NCBI GenBank assembly: GCA_035701265.1
Contig: DASSNU010000015.1
Span: 1 to 64,000 of the forward strand
From: DASSNU01 sp035701265
GTDB lineage: Bacteria; Gemmatimonadota; Gemmatimonadetes; Gemmatimonadales; Gemmatimonadaceae
Length of the DNA stretch: 64,000 bases
Reading direction: 5' to 3'
The position numbers were made by a program, and so were the translations under genes. The notes below the pieces were generated by a model. That model did not search any database, was not told the origin of the DNA, and saw nothing but the letters and a program-made list of their open reading frames with translations. Of the stretch, positions 51,057 to 61,700 are shown piece by piece (position 1 is the stretch's first letter; each line of letters opens with the position of its first letter).

Positions 51057-51877
51057 CCGCGCCCGCCGCCGTCCGCACCTCCGACGCGCACCGTGCGCGG
51101 CTCCCATCGCTCCGCGAGCTGTGGCGCTATCGCGAGCTGCTCCGCTCGCTCGCCGCGCGTGATCTCAAGGTCAAGTATCAACGCTCCGCGCTGGGGTTCG
51201 TGTGGACGCTGCTCAATCCGATCCTCACCGTGGGCGTGCTCGTGGTGGTGTTTCACTACATCGTGAAGATCCACGTCGAGCAGTACTGGGCGTTCGTGCT
51301 CAGCGGCTACTTCGCGTGGAACTTCGTGATGCAGATGCTCAATACGTCCACCTACGTGGTGGCGGAGCACGGCGCGCTGCGACGGAGCGTGGCGTTCCCC
51401 AGCGAGGTGCTCGTCTTCGGAGCAGCGGCCGCGCGGCTGGTGGAGTTCGCGGTGGAGCTGGGGCTCATCATCGTGGCGCTCGTGCTCTGGCGGCACCACG
51501 GATTGCCGGCCAGCTACCTGCTGCTCCCCGTGCTGATCGTCATCCAGCTGCTGCTCACGATCGGGCTCGTGATGCCGATCGCGACGTTGTCCGTGTTCTA
51601 CACGGACGTGCAGCACGCGCTGCCGATCGCGCTCATGTCGCTCTTCTACGTGTCCCCCGTCTTCTATCCGGCATCGCTCGTCCCCGCCGCGGTGCGCGAC
51701 CTGTACATGCTGAACCCGATCGCCGACCTGCTCACGCTCTATCACACGGTGCTCTACGACGGGCGCTTCCCCTCGGCCGCGCTCCTCGGCGCGACGGCCG
51801 CCGTGTCGCTGGTGCTGTACCTGGCGGGGAGCGCGATCTTCAATCGATATCAAGCGCTGTTCGCGGAGGTCGTCTGA
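51053..51877 (+). CDS. ABC-2 type polysaccharide exporter permease (Wzm-like)
   Basis: A 274-residue inner-membrane protein with six predicted helices, typical of Wzm/KpsM/TagG permeases. RDLKVKYQRSALGFVWTLLN is the hallmark amphipathic entry block, and IALMSLFYVSPVFYPASLVP with LYMLNPIADLLTLYHTVLYD are the conserved C-terminal blocks. With the ATPase downstream it should move a completed lipid-linked glycan across the inner membrane. This defines the second cluster as ABC-transporter-dependent, in contrast to the PglK-like and Wza/Wzc system of the first. Confidence 0.95.
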   Translation: MTAPAAVRTSDAHRARLPSLRELWRYRELLRSLAARDLKVKYQRSALGFVWTLLNPILTVGVLVVVFHYIVKIHVEQYWAFVLSGYFAWNFVMQMLNTSTYVVAEHGALRRSVAFPSEVLVFGAAAARLVEFAVELGLIIVALVLWRHHGLPASYLLLPVLIVIQLLLTIGLVMPIATLSVFYTDVQHALPIALMSLFYVSPVFYPASLVPAAVRDLYMLNPIADLLTLYHTVLYDGRFPSAALLGATAAVSLVLYLAGSAIFNRYQALFAEVV

Positions 51878-51878
51878 G

Positions 51879-52922
51879 GTGACCGCAGACGATCGCGGCG
51901 CGCCCACGCCGCAGGACGCGACGCGCGGCGCGCCCGGACGGATGTCCCCCGACGCGCAGGACGCGACGCCACGCACGGCGCCCGACCCGGCGGCGCTCGC
52001 CGCTTGGGATGCCACCACGGCGGTCAGCTGCCGCGGCGTGGTGAAGCGATTCTATCGATACGAGCACCGCACGCGCTCGCTCCGCGAGCTATTCATCCGC
52101 GCCGTGCTGCGCCGCCCCATTCACGTCCGGCGCGCCGAGTTCACGCTGCGCGGGCTGGACCTCGCCGTGCATCGCGGGGAGGCGGTGGCGCTCATCGGAC
52201 GGAACGGCTCCGGGAAGAGCACCGCGCTCCGGCTCATCGCCGGCATCTACGCGCCGTCGGAAGGGGTGATCGCCACACAGGGACGGTTGGCGGCGGTGAT
52301 CGAGCTGGGGGTGGGATTCCACCCCGACCTCACGGGTCGCGAGAACGTGGTGATGTATGCCGCCGTCATGGGGTTCACCCGCGCCGAGATCGCCGCCCGC
52401 TACGACGACATCGTGGAATTCGCCGGGATCGGGAACTTCATCGACGAGCCGGTGAAGTACTATTCCTCGGGAATGCAGGCGCGGCTGGCGTTCGCGGTGG
52501 CCGCGTGCGTGCGCCCGGACATCCTGCTGCTGGACGAGGTGCTGGCGGTGGGGGACCAGTCGTTCCGCGAACGGTGCCTCACCCGCTTGCGCGAGTTCCT
52601 GGCGTCAGAGGGGACGCTTATCGTGGTGTCGCATGACCTGGACTCCATCCGGTCGCTGTGCACCCGTGCGGTGTGGCTGGACGCGGGGCAGGTGCTGATG
52701 GACGGCGGGGTGGAGGAGGTGCTCTCGGCGTACGAGCGAGAGATGGGGGGGGACGGCGCGGGAGGCGGAGGGGGCGAGAGCTCCGGCGCCCCTGGCGACG
52801 CTGCTGCGCCGGTGGGCGAAGGGGCGCACGCAGGGGGTGGGGGTGAGGACGAGACACGATTGTCCACAGACGTGACGGCTTCCGCACCCACTTCGACGGA
52901 GATCGAGCTACCACCTACATAG
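51879..52922 (+). CDS. Polysaccharide exporter ATPase (Wzt-like) without glycan-binding domain
   Basis: A 347-residue ABC ATPase. After a low-complexity N-terminus of about 45 residues come Walker A ALIGRNGSGKSTALRLIAG (near 105), the family block IELGVGFHPDLTGRENV, signature YYSSGMQARLAFAVAA (near 195), Walker B ILLLDEVLAVGD (near 217) and H-loop VVSHDLDS. The C-terminal 65 residues are Gly/Ala/Glu-rich and do not form the beta-sandwich carbohydrate-binding domain that many Wzt proteins use to recognise a chain-end cap. It thus resembles TagH/KpsT-type ATPases that export uncapped chains. GTG start one base after the permease stop. Confidence 0.93.
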   Translation: MTADDRGAPTPQDATRGAPGRMSPDAQDATPRTAPDPAALAAWDATTAVSCRGVVKRFYRYEHRTRSLRELFIRAVLRRPIHVRRAEFTLRGLDLAVHRGEAVALIGRNGSGKSTALRLIAGIYAPSEGVIATQGRLAAVIELGVGFHPDLTGRENVVMYAAVMGFTRAEIAARYDDIVEFAGIGNFIDEPVKYYSSGMQARLAFAVAACVRPDILLLDEVLAVGDQSFRERCLTRLREFLASEGTLIVVSHDLDSIRSLCTRAVWLDAGQVLMDGGVEEVLSAYEREMGGDGAGGGGGESSGAPGDAAAPVGEGAHAGGGGEDETRLSTDVTASAPTSTEIELPPT

Positions 52923-53418
52923 TACGAACCCGCCGGCCGGTACGTCCCTGCCGCTCCCCGCGGCGGTGTCATGGCCAGCTGCTAACTTCTCTTCGTTCTT
53001 CAAGTTCCACCCGCAGCCCGAGCTCAGCCGGCACCGCCAGATGTGCTCACACGGCGGGGCGCCCGCCTCTCCCGTTTCGGGTCCTCCGACGCCCGTTTTC
53101 CTCTCCGCACGAGGGAGCGATTCTTGCCCAACCGCATGTCCCGGTACTCCCGACGGGGAATGGATCCCGCTGCGGGGCGCGTGGCTCCGCTCGCGGTGGG
53201 CTCCCCGGAACCGACGCTGATGGGCCGTGGAGGCAGGGGCTGCTTCCGGTGGAGGAATGCAGAGGAATCCGCTCGTGGAACCTGGCGTGACGCAGCGCTA
53301 CCCTTGGCTGTCTTTGTTGCGTGTATCCCGCGACAGTAAAAGGACTTCGCGGGCCGGCACGTCGCCCATCCCCACCTCGCCGGTGCGTCTGTCGCTCTCG
53401 GCGGACCACCTACCCTCG
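52923..53418. other. Intergenic region between exporter and second GT block
   Basis: About 500 bases without a supported gene, although the downstream frame stays open to 53227. A small hairpin (CCGCTCCCCGCGG) follows the exporter ATPase gene. A possible promoter for the second block lies at 53314-53342. Confidence 0.45.
53314..53342 (+). promoter_or_regulatory. Candidate promoter of the second GT block
   Basis: TTGTTG (53314-53319) and TAAAAG (53337-53342) are 17 bases apart in otherwise GC-rich sequence. A start near 53349 would leave about 70 bases to the ATG. Both hexamers match the consensus only in part (3 and 4 of 6). Confidence 0.35.
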
Positions 53419-54657
53419 ATGCCGACCGCCATCGTCGACGTAGACGTCGAGCGCATTCCCGCCGAGCTCGTCGGGCTGGAGCGCTACGAGCGCGCGCTGG
53501 TACTGTTGCGCGTGCGCGGCCATCCCGTAGGACAGATGACACTGCCGGTGACGCATGGGCGCATCGACGGTGCCGCGATCCGGGACTACGCCCTGGACCG
53601 CGAGCGGTGGCCGCTGTGGGAGCGCTGGCTGCTGGAGCACATCGGCTGGGACCCCGTGAACGCGGCGAGCAACGCGCCGCGCGTGGCGACGGTAGTGATC
53701 ATCACGCACGACCGCCCGGACGATCTGCAGCGCGCGCTGGAGGCGGTGCTGCGTCTGGAGCCCGACGGCGAGGCGCACGAGATCCTGGTGGTGGACAACT
53801 GTCCGTCCAGCGATGATACGCGCGCGCTGGTGGCCGGCTACCGCGGGGTGCGCTACGTGCGCGAGGACCGCCGGGGGGCGAGCGCGGCGCGCAACCGTGC
53901 GCTCAGCGAGGCGCGGCACGACATCGTGGCGTTCACCGATGATGATGCCGCCCCCGATCCCGGCTGGCTGCGTGCGCTCCTGCGCAACTTCGACGACCCG
54001 CTGGTCTACTGTGCCACCGGGCTCACGATGCCGCTGGAGCTGGAGACGGACGCGCAGGAGGCCAGCGAGCGGTACACGCCGCACGGGCGCGGCTACTCGC
54101 GCATCGTCTTCTCCGGCTCGCGCTGCAATCCGTTGTCGGTGGGACAGGTGGGCGTCTCGCTCAACATGGCGCTGCGGCGCAGCGTGCTCGAGCACGTGGG
54201 CGCGTTCGACGAGCTGCTGGGTCCGGGGACGCCGTGCCGCTGCGGCGAGGACTACGATCTCTTCTCGCGCATCCTCGCCGCGGGTTACCGGATCGTCTAC
54301 GATCCCGCAGCGCTGAGCTGGCACCGCCATCGCCGGACGTGGGAGGAGTTGCACGACACCGTGTTCGGCTACGGGGTGGGCGTGTACGCGTGGTGGACGC
54401 GCAGCGTGCTGGTGGAGCGCGAGTGGAGCGCGATGCAGCACGCACTGCGCTGGTTCGTGCGCAAGCAGATGCCGACGCTCGCCCGCGCACTGCGCGCGCG
54501 CCGCCGCAGTCCGGTACCGGCCAGCCTGGTGTGGGCCGAGCTGCGAGGGTGCATGGCCGGTCCGTGGGCGTATCTCGCGTCGCGGCATCGGGCGCGTCGT
54601 GCGTCGCGCGCCGCGCGGGCGAATGCGCCCGCACCGGCAACGGAGCGTGCGGCATGA
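53419..54657 (+). CDS. GT2 glycosyltransferase with N-terminal shared accessory domain
   Basis: A 412-residue protein. Residues 1-75 are not part of the GT-A fold: AIVDVDVERIPAELVGLERY, ALVLLRVRGHPVGQMTLPV, then a helix. The same pattern recurs in the next two large proteins of the operon. The GT2 domain follows from residue 89 (VATVVIITHDRPDDLQRALE), with EILVVDNCPSSDDTRAL, IVAFTDDDAAPDPGWLRALL (DxD near 170) and CGEDYDLFSRILAAGYRIVY. SWHRHRRTWEELHDTVFGYG links it to its paralogues. The ATG has no obvious ribosome site; the frame upstream to 53227 is low-complexity. Confidence 0.87.
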   Translation: MPTAIVDVDVERIPAELVGLERYERALVLLRVRGHPVGQMTLPVTHGRIDGAAIRDYALDRERWPLWERWLLEHIGWDPVNAASNAPRVATVVIITHDRPDDLQRALEAVLRLEPDGEAHEILVVDNCPSSDDTRALVAGYRGVRYVREDRRGASAARNRALSEARHDIVAFTDDDAAPDPGWLRALLRNFDDPLVYCATGLTMPLELETDAQEASERYTPHGRGYSRIVFSGSRCNPLSVGQVGVSLNMALRRSVLEHVGAFDELLGPGTPCRCGEDYDLFSRILAAGYRIVYDPAALSWHRHRRTWEELHDTVFGYGVGVYAWWTRSVLVEREWSAMQHALRWFVRKQMPTLARALRARRRSPVPASLVWAELRGCMAGPWAYLASRHRARRASRAARANAPAPATERAA

Positions 54658-57293
54658 GCGAGCACGCCGCATTCGCGCCGCGCGTCTCGGTCATCATCCC
54701 CACGCATGACCGGCGCGACACGCTGAGGCAGACGCTCCAGGCGCTCGCGAAGCAGGAGTTCCCGTTCGAGCGGATGGAGGTCGTGGTCGTGTGCGACGCG
54801 TGCAGCGATGGCACCGACCAGATGGTGCGCGAGTTTCAGGCGCCCTTCTCGCTCCGTCTGGTGCGCCAGCGCGCAGCCGGCGCGGGGGCGTCGCGCAACG
54901 CGGGAGTCGCAGCCAGCACGGGGGAGCTGCTGCTCTTTCTGGACGACGACGTGGAGCCTACGCCGGGGCTGGTGGCGGCGCACGTCCGCGCGCATGGTGC
55001 CGGGCGCGACCGCGTGGTGGTGGGACCGTACCCGCCGGTGGCGCCGGGACGGCTGTCGCTCTATCGCATCCAGATGCGCGAGTGGTGGGAGCGTCAGTTC
55101 CACACCATGCGCCAGCCGGGACATCGCTTCACCTACCGCGACGTGGTGAGCGGTAACCTGTCGCTCTCGCGGGAGCTGTTCACGCGCGTGGAAGGGTTCG
55201 ACCCGGCCATCACGGGCGCGGGAGGGGAAGACTGGGAGCTGGGCGTTCGGCTGCTCGCCGCCGGCGCGGAGCTCACCTTCGCGCCCGACGCGCTGGCCGC
55301 GCACCACGAGCACTCCGACCTGGCGCGCTCCTTCGCGCGCACGCGGCAGGAGGGGCGCTCCGACGTGCGCATCGGGATGCGCCATCCGGCGCTGCGTCCG
55401 TCGCTCCCCCTCGGTGCGGTGCACGCGAACGAGCGCGCGGACGCGTTGCTGCGCTTCTTCGCCTTCGACGTCCCCCTCCTGGGCGGCATGATCGCCACAC
55501 TCCTGCGTCATGCGCTCACGCTGCTCGAGCGCGCGCGGTTGCGGCAGCTCTGGCGCGCGCTGAGCGGGGCGCTGCGCCGCTACTGGTACTGGCGCGGCGT
55601 GGCGGAGCGGATTCGCAGCGCCCGCGCGCTGCGTGCGTTCGTGGCGGAAGGAGCGGCCGCGCGCGTGGAAGAGCCGTTGCTGGAGCTGGACCTGCGCCAC
55701 GGCGTTGAGGAAGCGGAGCGCGCGCTCGATGCGCAGCGCCCCGCGGGTGCCCGGCTCCGCTGCGGCGCGGTGGAGATCGGCGTCATTCCCGCGCTCCCCG
55801 CGGCGGAGCGTCTGCGCGGCGCGCACCTCCGCCCCGCGCTCGCCGCCATGGCACCGGCAACGCTCATCGCGCTGGCGGCCGACCGCGTGCTTCCTCCGGT
55901 ACAGATCGCCGACGCGAGCAGCCCGCGCCCCGCCGCGGCGGTCGCCGGGGACGTGCTCCGGCCGGCGAAGGTGATCTCGGTGGAGATCACGCAGCCCATG
56001 CGCTCCGTACAGGATCTCACGCACTATCGCGCGTTGCGCGTGCTCGTGCGCCGCCACGGGATGCCGGTGGGGTGGGTGGAGCTTCCCGGAGAGCGCGCGA
56101 TGGTCTCGGCCACCGAACTGCTGCAGGCGATCGTGCGCAGCTACGGATGGTATCTCGTGCCCGCATTGCTCGACCGTGCGCTCCCCGCGCCGGCGCGCGC
56201 GGGTGCCGCGGGGGGCGGGGAGCGCGGCGACGCGGTCCACGCCAGTGCGGTGCGCCACGAGGCTGGGGGAGCGCGGATCACGCCGACGGACAGCGCGGTC
56301 GTGCCGCGCATCACGGTGGCCGTATGTACGCGCGACCGCGCGGCGATGCTCCGGCGGTGCCTGCAAGCGCTCTCGACGCTCGACTATCCGTCGTACGAGC
56401 TGCTGGTGGTGGACAACGCCTCGCGCGATCCGGAGACGCGCGAGGTGGCACTCCAGTTCGGCGCGCGCTACGTTCGCGAGCATCGACCGGGGCTCGACTG
56501 GGCGCGCGCACGCGCCGTGCGCGAGGCGCGGACGCCGATCATCGCGTTCACCGATGACGACACGGTGGCCGACGCGGGGTGGCTCCGCGCCATCGCGCGC
56601 GCGTTCGCCGACCCGTCGGTGGCGGCGGTGACGGGCCTCATCGCGCCGCTCGAGATGGAGACGCACGCGCAATGGCTGTTCGAGACCATCTATGGCGGGA
56701 TGACGCAACGGCTCACCCCCTGGCGCGTGCAGCGCCAGACGGTCACGCGCTGGCAGATGCTCTGGGCGAGCGCGTACGGCGTGGGCGCGAACATGTCCTT
56801 CCGCCGCGAGGTGTTCGACGCGGTGGGGACGTTCGATCCGGCGCTCGACGTGGGGACGCCGAGCGGTGGCGCGGGAGACATCGAGTTGCTGCATCGCATC
56901 GTGGCCAGCGGGCGCGTGTTGCGGTACGAGCCGTCGGCGGTGGTGTGGCATCATCACCGCGCCACGATGGACGCGCTGCGGCGCCAACTGTTCGACAACG
57001 GCCGCAGCTTCCCGATCTATCTCATGACCTGCGCGCGTAACCGCACGCTTCCGGTGCACACGATCGCCTCGTTCGCGCTCCGCGAATGGATGGGGCGCTG
57101 GTTGCTGCGACGCATGGTGCGCCCGCGCGGGATGCCGCGTCGCATGGTGTGGGCCGAGCTGTGGGGGACGATGCTCAGCCCGGTGCTGTACGTCCGGACG
57201 CGCGCGCATGCCCGGCGCATCGCGCAGCTTCCCGACGAGGAGCCGGTCGTGGCGCGCGAGCCGGACGCGGCGGCGTCGCTCGCCGCGCGGTGA
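54654..57293 (+). CDS. Double-headed GT2 glycosyltransferase with internal accessory domain
   Basis: An 879-residue protein with two complete GT2 domains. The first (about 8-250) has VSVIIPTHDRRDTLRQTLQA, LLLFLDDDVEPTPGLVAAH and AGGEDWELGVRLLAAGAE. A basic helical stretch follows. The accessory domain lies at about 437-510: AKVISVEITQPMRSVQDLTH then LVRRHGMPVGWVELPGERA. The second GT2 (about 550-830) has ITVAVCTRDRAAMLRRCLQA, IIAFTDDDTVADAGWLRAI and VVWHHHRATMDALRRQLFDN. Both DxD motifs are intact, so the protein may add two successive or alternating sugars, as known double-domain polymerising transferases do. It starts in ATGA overlap with the previous gene. Confidence 0.9.
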   Translation: MSEHAAFAPRVSVIIPTHDRRDTLRQTLQALAKQEFPFERMEVVVVCDACSDGTDQMVREFQAPFSLRLVRQRAAGAGASRNAGVAASTGELLLFLDDDVEPTPGLVAAHVRAHGAGRDRVVVGPYPPVAPGRLSLYRIQMREWWERQFHTMRQPGHRFTYRDVVSGNLSLSRELFTRVEGFDPAITGAGGEDWELGVRLLAAGAELTFAPDALAAHHEHSDLARSFARTRQEGRSDVRIGMRHPALRPSLPLGAVHANERADALLRFFAFDVPLLGGMIATLLRHALTLLERARLRQLWRALSGALRRYWYWRGVAERIRSARALRAFVAEGAAARVEEPLLELDLRHGVEEAERALDAQRPAGARLRCGAVEIGVIPALPAAERLRGAHLRPALAAMAPATLIALAADRVLPPVQIADASSPRPAAAVAGDVLRPAKVISVEITQPMRSVQDLTHYRALRVLVRRHGMPVGWVELPGERAMVSATELLQAIVRSYGWYLVPALLDRALPAPARAGAAGGGERGDAVHASAVRHEAGGARITPTDSAVVPRITVAVCTRDRAAMLRRCLQALSTLDYPSYELLVVDNASRDPETREVALQFGARYVREHRPGLDWARARAVREARTPIIAFTDDDTVADAGWLRAIARAFADPSVAAVTGLIAPLEMETHAQWLFETIYGGMTQRLTPWRVQRQTVTRWQMLWASAYGVGANMSFRREVFDAVGTFDPALDVGTPSGGAGDIELLHRIVASGRVLRYEPSAVVWHHHRATMDALRRQLFDNGRSFPIYLMTCARNRTLPVHTIASFALREWMGRWLLRRMVRPRGMPRRMVWAELWGTMLSPVLYVRTRAHARRIAQLPDEEPVVAREPDAAASLAAR

Positions 57294-58699
57294 CCGCGCG
57301 CGCCGAGTCGGAGCCCGGCCGGCACCGCGCGGCCATCCTGCTCACGGCGGTCGCGCTCACCGCGCTCGCGCTCCGGCTGCTCGCCGCCTGGCACGCCAAC
57401 GCGCACCTGCCCGACGATCCGTCGCGGCTCACCGGCGACGAGACCAACTACGACGGGCTGGCCTACGCGCTCCTGCAGGGCGCGTTCTTCACGTGGCCGG
57501 GACGCGCGCCGCTCTACCCTGCCCTCCTCGCTGGCGGATATCTCGCCTGGGACTACTCGTTCGCCGCCGTGCTGTATGCGCAGGCGGTGCTGGCAACCGC
57601 CGTCGTGCCGCTCACGTACCTGCTGGCGCGACGGTGCACGCTACGGCGCGCCGTGGCGCTCGGCGCGGCGGCCATCGTTGCCGTCCACCCCGCGCTCATC
57701 CGCCAGGTGACGCGCATCGACGCGGCGGTGCTCTTCACGCCGCTCCTGCTCTTCACCGTGCTGCTGCTCGAGCGCGCGCTCCGGCGGGAGCGCGCTGAAC
57801 GCGCGCACGTTGCCGCCGGCGCGGCGCTGGGGCTCGCCGCGCTCTGCCAACCCACCGTGTTGTTCCTTCCCCTCGCGCTCCCCTTCGCCCTGCCGCGCAC
57901 GCGAACGCGCCGAGCGCGATGGCGCGCGTGGGGTGCGATCACGGGCGTCATGCTGCTCACGATCGCGCCGTGGAGCTGGCACAACTGGCGGACGTACCAC
58001 CGCGTGCTGCCGGTGTCGGTCTCGATCGCCGCGCTCTGGCGCGGCAGCCCGGAGTTCGATGCGCTCACGCGGAAGGGGGAGACGATCGTGGACGTCTTCG
58101 CCACCGCGCTCAACCCCGCGCGCAACGGCGGCCACGATCCGTTCACGGTGGATGGCGACCGATGGTTCACCGCGCGCGGCTGGCACTCCATTCGCGCGCA
58201 CCCGCTGGCGTATGCCGGCTACGTGGCACGGAAGCCGGTGTATTTCTGGATGGGAAACCGTGCCGGCGATTGGCCGGGGAATCGCGTGTTCGACGTGGCC
58301 GCGCTCTGGCGCGCGGAGGGGGCGTGGAAGGCGGTCGTGGACCTCGCCATCAGGATCCTTCCGTTGGCGGCGGTCGCCGCGCTCCTGGTGCTGCGCCGCC
58401 GCCTCGGTGAGCTCCGGCTGCTGCTCGTGGTGCTCGGCTACGCCACGGTGTATCATGCTCTGCTGTACGCCGAGGTGCGCGCGAGCGAGCCGTGGCATCC
58501 GTTGCTGGCGATCCTCGTCGCTGCGGCGATCGGCGAGCTGGCGGCACGGTACGCGCCGTCTCCGGCGCCGGCGCCGCGGCGGATCACCACGTACGCCATG
58601 CGCCGGCTCGTCATCTCCGACGGCCACGACACGGTGGGCACATCGCACACGCTGCCGGCACAGGATCCGGATCGACCACCGAGCGCGGCACGGAGCTGA
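57290..58699 (+). CDS. GT39/ArnT-like membrane glycosyltransferase
   Basis: A 469-residue GT-C transferase with about ten helices. The first periplasmic loop has LTGDETNYDGLAYALLQGAF, the acidic D-E of GT39/GT83-type enzymes, followed by FTWPGRAPLYPALLAGGYL. Repeated hydrophobic segments run to about residue 430. Such enzymes take a polyprenyl-phosphate sugar and glycosylate lipid, glycan or protein at the periplasmic face. The polar C-terminal 40 residues are uncommon. The GTG start overlaps the previous stop (GTGA). Substrate unknown. Confidence 0.8.
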   Translation: MTARAESEPGRHRAAILLTAVALTALALRLLAAWHANAHLPDDPSRLTGDETNYDGLAYALLQGAFFTWPGRAPLYPALLAGGYLAWDYSFAAVLYAQAVLATAVVPLTYLLARRCTLRRAVALGAAAIVAVHPALIRQVTRIDAAVLFTPLLLFTVLLLERALRRERAERAHVAAGAALGLAALCQPTVLFLPLALPFALPRTRTRRARWRAWGAITGVMLLTIAPWSWHNWRTYHRVLPVSVSIAALWRGSPEFDALTRKGETIVDVFATALNPARNGGHDPFTVDGDRWFTARGWHSIRAHPLAYAGYVARKPVYFWMGNRAGDWPGNRVFDVAALWRAEGAWKAVVDLAIRILPLAAVAALLVLRRRLGELRLLLVVLGYATVYHALLYAEVRASEPWHPLLAILVAAAIGELAARYAPSPAPAPRRITTYAMRRLVISDGHDTVGTSHTLPAQDPDRPPSAARS

Positions 58700-58722
58700 C
58701 CGCGCGCGCCGCGCGACATCGC

Positions 58723-61700
58723 ATGCTCGTCTCGGTCATCATCCCCGTCCACGACACGGTGGACACGCTCCCCGACACGCTCGCGTCGCTCATCGCGCAG
58801 CGGCATGCGTTGTGGGAGGCGATCGTGGTGGACGACGGCTCCACGCGCGACGTGGCAGCCGCGGTGGCACGCGCCGCTCCCGGTCCGGGCGACGCGCGCA
58901 TTCGCGTGGTGCGGCAGGAGCGCGCCGGGGTGAGCGCCGCGCGCAATCGCGGGATCGCCGACGCGCGCGGCGAATGGCTGCTCTTCCTCGATGCCGACGA
59001 TTGGATCGCCCCCGACGCGCTCGCGCACCTCGTCGCGGCCGTGGAAGGGGATCCCTCGCTGGATGCGGTGCACGCGGGGTGGGCGCGTGTGCTCCCCGAT
59101 GGGACGCACACCGGCGTGCGCCACGCCGCGCTCGAGGGAGATCTCTTCCCTGAGCTGGCGCGCTACTGCGTGTTCGTCATTCATGCGTGTCTGGTGCGGC
59201 GCGCGGTGGTACAGCGTGTGGGCGGGTTCGACCCCGCGCTCCGCACCAACGAGGATTGGGACCTCTGGCAGCGCATCGCGCGCACGGGTGCGCGCTTCGG
59301 CGCGGTCCCGGAGGTGCTCGCGCTCTACCGCACGCGCGCCGGCTCCGCGTCGGCGGACAGAGCACGACTCCTTGCCGACGCGCTCACGGTGATCGCGCGC
59401 GGACATGCGCCCGATCCGCGCGTCGCGGAGCCGGCGCCGGCGCACCGCGCCGGAGCGCCGCGCGGTGAGTGTTCCGACGCACAGCTCACCTACGCCTGCT
59501 GGCCGCTCGCGCTCGCCATCGGGAGCGGCGCCGACGTGGCGCCCCTCCTCGCGCTCCTCCGCGACGTTGGCGCCACACCGGGGATCGATCCCGATCCGAT
59601 GGTGCGCGTGTTCGTGGAAGCGGTGCCGCTCGCACGCGGTGCGCCGCCCTCGGCGTGGCCGGACATCTGGACGGACGTCGAGAGCGCGCTCGGCACCTGT
59701 CTCGACGCGCTGGAAGAGCGTACCGGCGCGCCGGAGCTCGCGCGCCGTCTGCACCGCGGCATCGAGACGGCAGTGCTGGATGACCGGCTGTGCGCGGTCG
59801 AGCGAGTACAGGCGCCGGACGACGCGGGAAAGCAGCGCGCGCCAGCATCCGCTCACGACGGCGAACGACCAGATGCAACAGCGCGCGGCGCGGCGTCGCT
59901 CGCGGCGTGGACGGCGGTGGGGCGGAGCGCGGGGGGGGTGCTGCAACTCGAGCATGGCGTGCCCGACGTCGTCGCGCCGCCGCGTGTGGAGCATCTGCGC
60001 GTGCACGCGCGGCTGGGTGCGGACGCGGTGGGCACGATCTCGCTTCCGGTGTGTGACGGTGTGGTCCCCGCGCGCGTGCTGGGCGACGCGGTGGCCGCCG
60101 CGCACGCGTGGGAGCTGCTGCGTCTGCTGCGCTCGCGCTGGCGCGGAGAGCCCATCGCGGCCGCGGATCACGACACCGAGGGATGGGGCGAGCTGCTGCG
60201 CGACATCTGGGGGCTGCCGGCGCTCGCCATGGACGCGTTCTACGACGCGAGCGCCGCGGTGGACGCCGATACCACCGCGCCGGAATGCCCGGCGCCGGAT
60301 GGCATCGCCACCGTGGAGGTGAGCGAGCCGGTCCCGGCGGTGGTGACCGATCGCGACATGCTGGTGGTGCGCGTCACGGTGGGCGGCGTGTCGACGGGTA
60401 TGGTGGCGGTGCAACCCGCGGACGGACGCATCGCCCCGCACGCGCTGCGCGTAGCGATCACGATGGCCATGGGATACGAGCTGTGCATTGCCGCCGTGCG
60501 CGAAGTGTTGCTCGCGATGGGAACGGCGGGGGATGATACGGCGGGCAGCGAGACAGCGCATACACTGCGCGGCGCGCTGTCGCGCTCGGCCGCACGGTGC
60601 GAGGGCTCCGGCATGCGGGCGGGGCAGAGCGCTACGGTGCCTGGCCTGAGTGGGGAGCCGGACGCGCGCGGGCTCGTGCAGCCGCATGCGCGTGGGCTCC
60701 TGCTCGAGCGGCGCGACGCGATGGTCTTCGGCACGAGCGCGTCGCGCTGGGCGGCGCTCCCGGCGCGGAGCGCGGACGCGTTGCGCGAGAGCGCACGGGC
60801 GGCGGGAGAGCGCGTGGCAGCGGTGGACGCCGAGGGGCAGACAGGCGACGCACCCACCGCACCGGCGTGGGCGGTCTATCGCCCGGACGTGCTGCCCGAC
60901 GCGCCCTCCATCACGACGGCGCAGAGCGCGGCGGCGGATGCGGCGGCGGGCGTCCTGTCGCCCGCGTCCGCCGCGGGCGCTCGCTCGAGCGACATCGCAC
61001 CGCGCGAGCACGCAGCGCAGGAGGCCGCGCGCGCGCCGTGGGGGCGTGCGTACTTCGAGCGCCTGTTCGCCACCAGCGAGGATCCGTGGAGCTACATCTC
61101 GCCGTACGAGCAGCGCAAGTACGAGCAGACGCTCTCGCTCCTTCCGCGCGGGCGGATCGCGCGCGCCCTCGAGCTGGCGTGCGCCGAAGGGCACTTCACG
61201 GTGCAGCTCGCGCCGAGAGTGGCTCAGCTCGTGGCGGCGGACATCTCGAGCGTGGCACTCGAGCGCGCGAAGCTCGCATCCGAGCGCGCCGGGCTGGACA
61301 ACGTGCGCTTCGAGCGCCTGGACTTCATGCGGGATCCGATCCCGGGACAGTGGGATCTCATCATCTGCAGCGAGGTGCTGTACTTCGCCGACGATCCGGC
61401 GCAGTTGCAGCGCGTGGCGGATGCGCTCGCCCGTGCGCTCGCGCCGGGCGGAGTGCTCCTTGCGGCACACGCGAACCTGCGCGTGGATCAGCCGACCGAC
61501 ACCGGATTCGACTGGTCGCTTCCCTGCGGGGGGGAGACGATCGCGCGTACGCTCGCGAGCACTCCCGGGCTGGTGCTGGAGCGCGTGGTGCGCACGGATC
61601 TCTACCGCGTGCTCCGTCTGCGCCGCGTCCCGAGCGCCTTCACCTCACTCGGCCGTTCGCTCGTGCGCCTCGCGCCGGGGCGCATCGTGCAGGCCGACGT

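Noticed and set aside
54369..57209. A 946-codon open frame opposite the double GT2 gene
   Set aside because: Same reason; the other strand has two intact GT2 domains.
58453..61470. A 1005-codon open frame on the minus strand opposite the trifunctional gene
   Set aside because: It is a GC-skew shadow: Arg/His/Ala-rich with no motifs, while the plus-strand frame carries four recognisable domain types.
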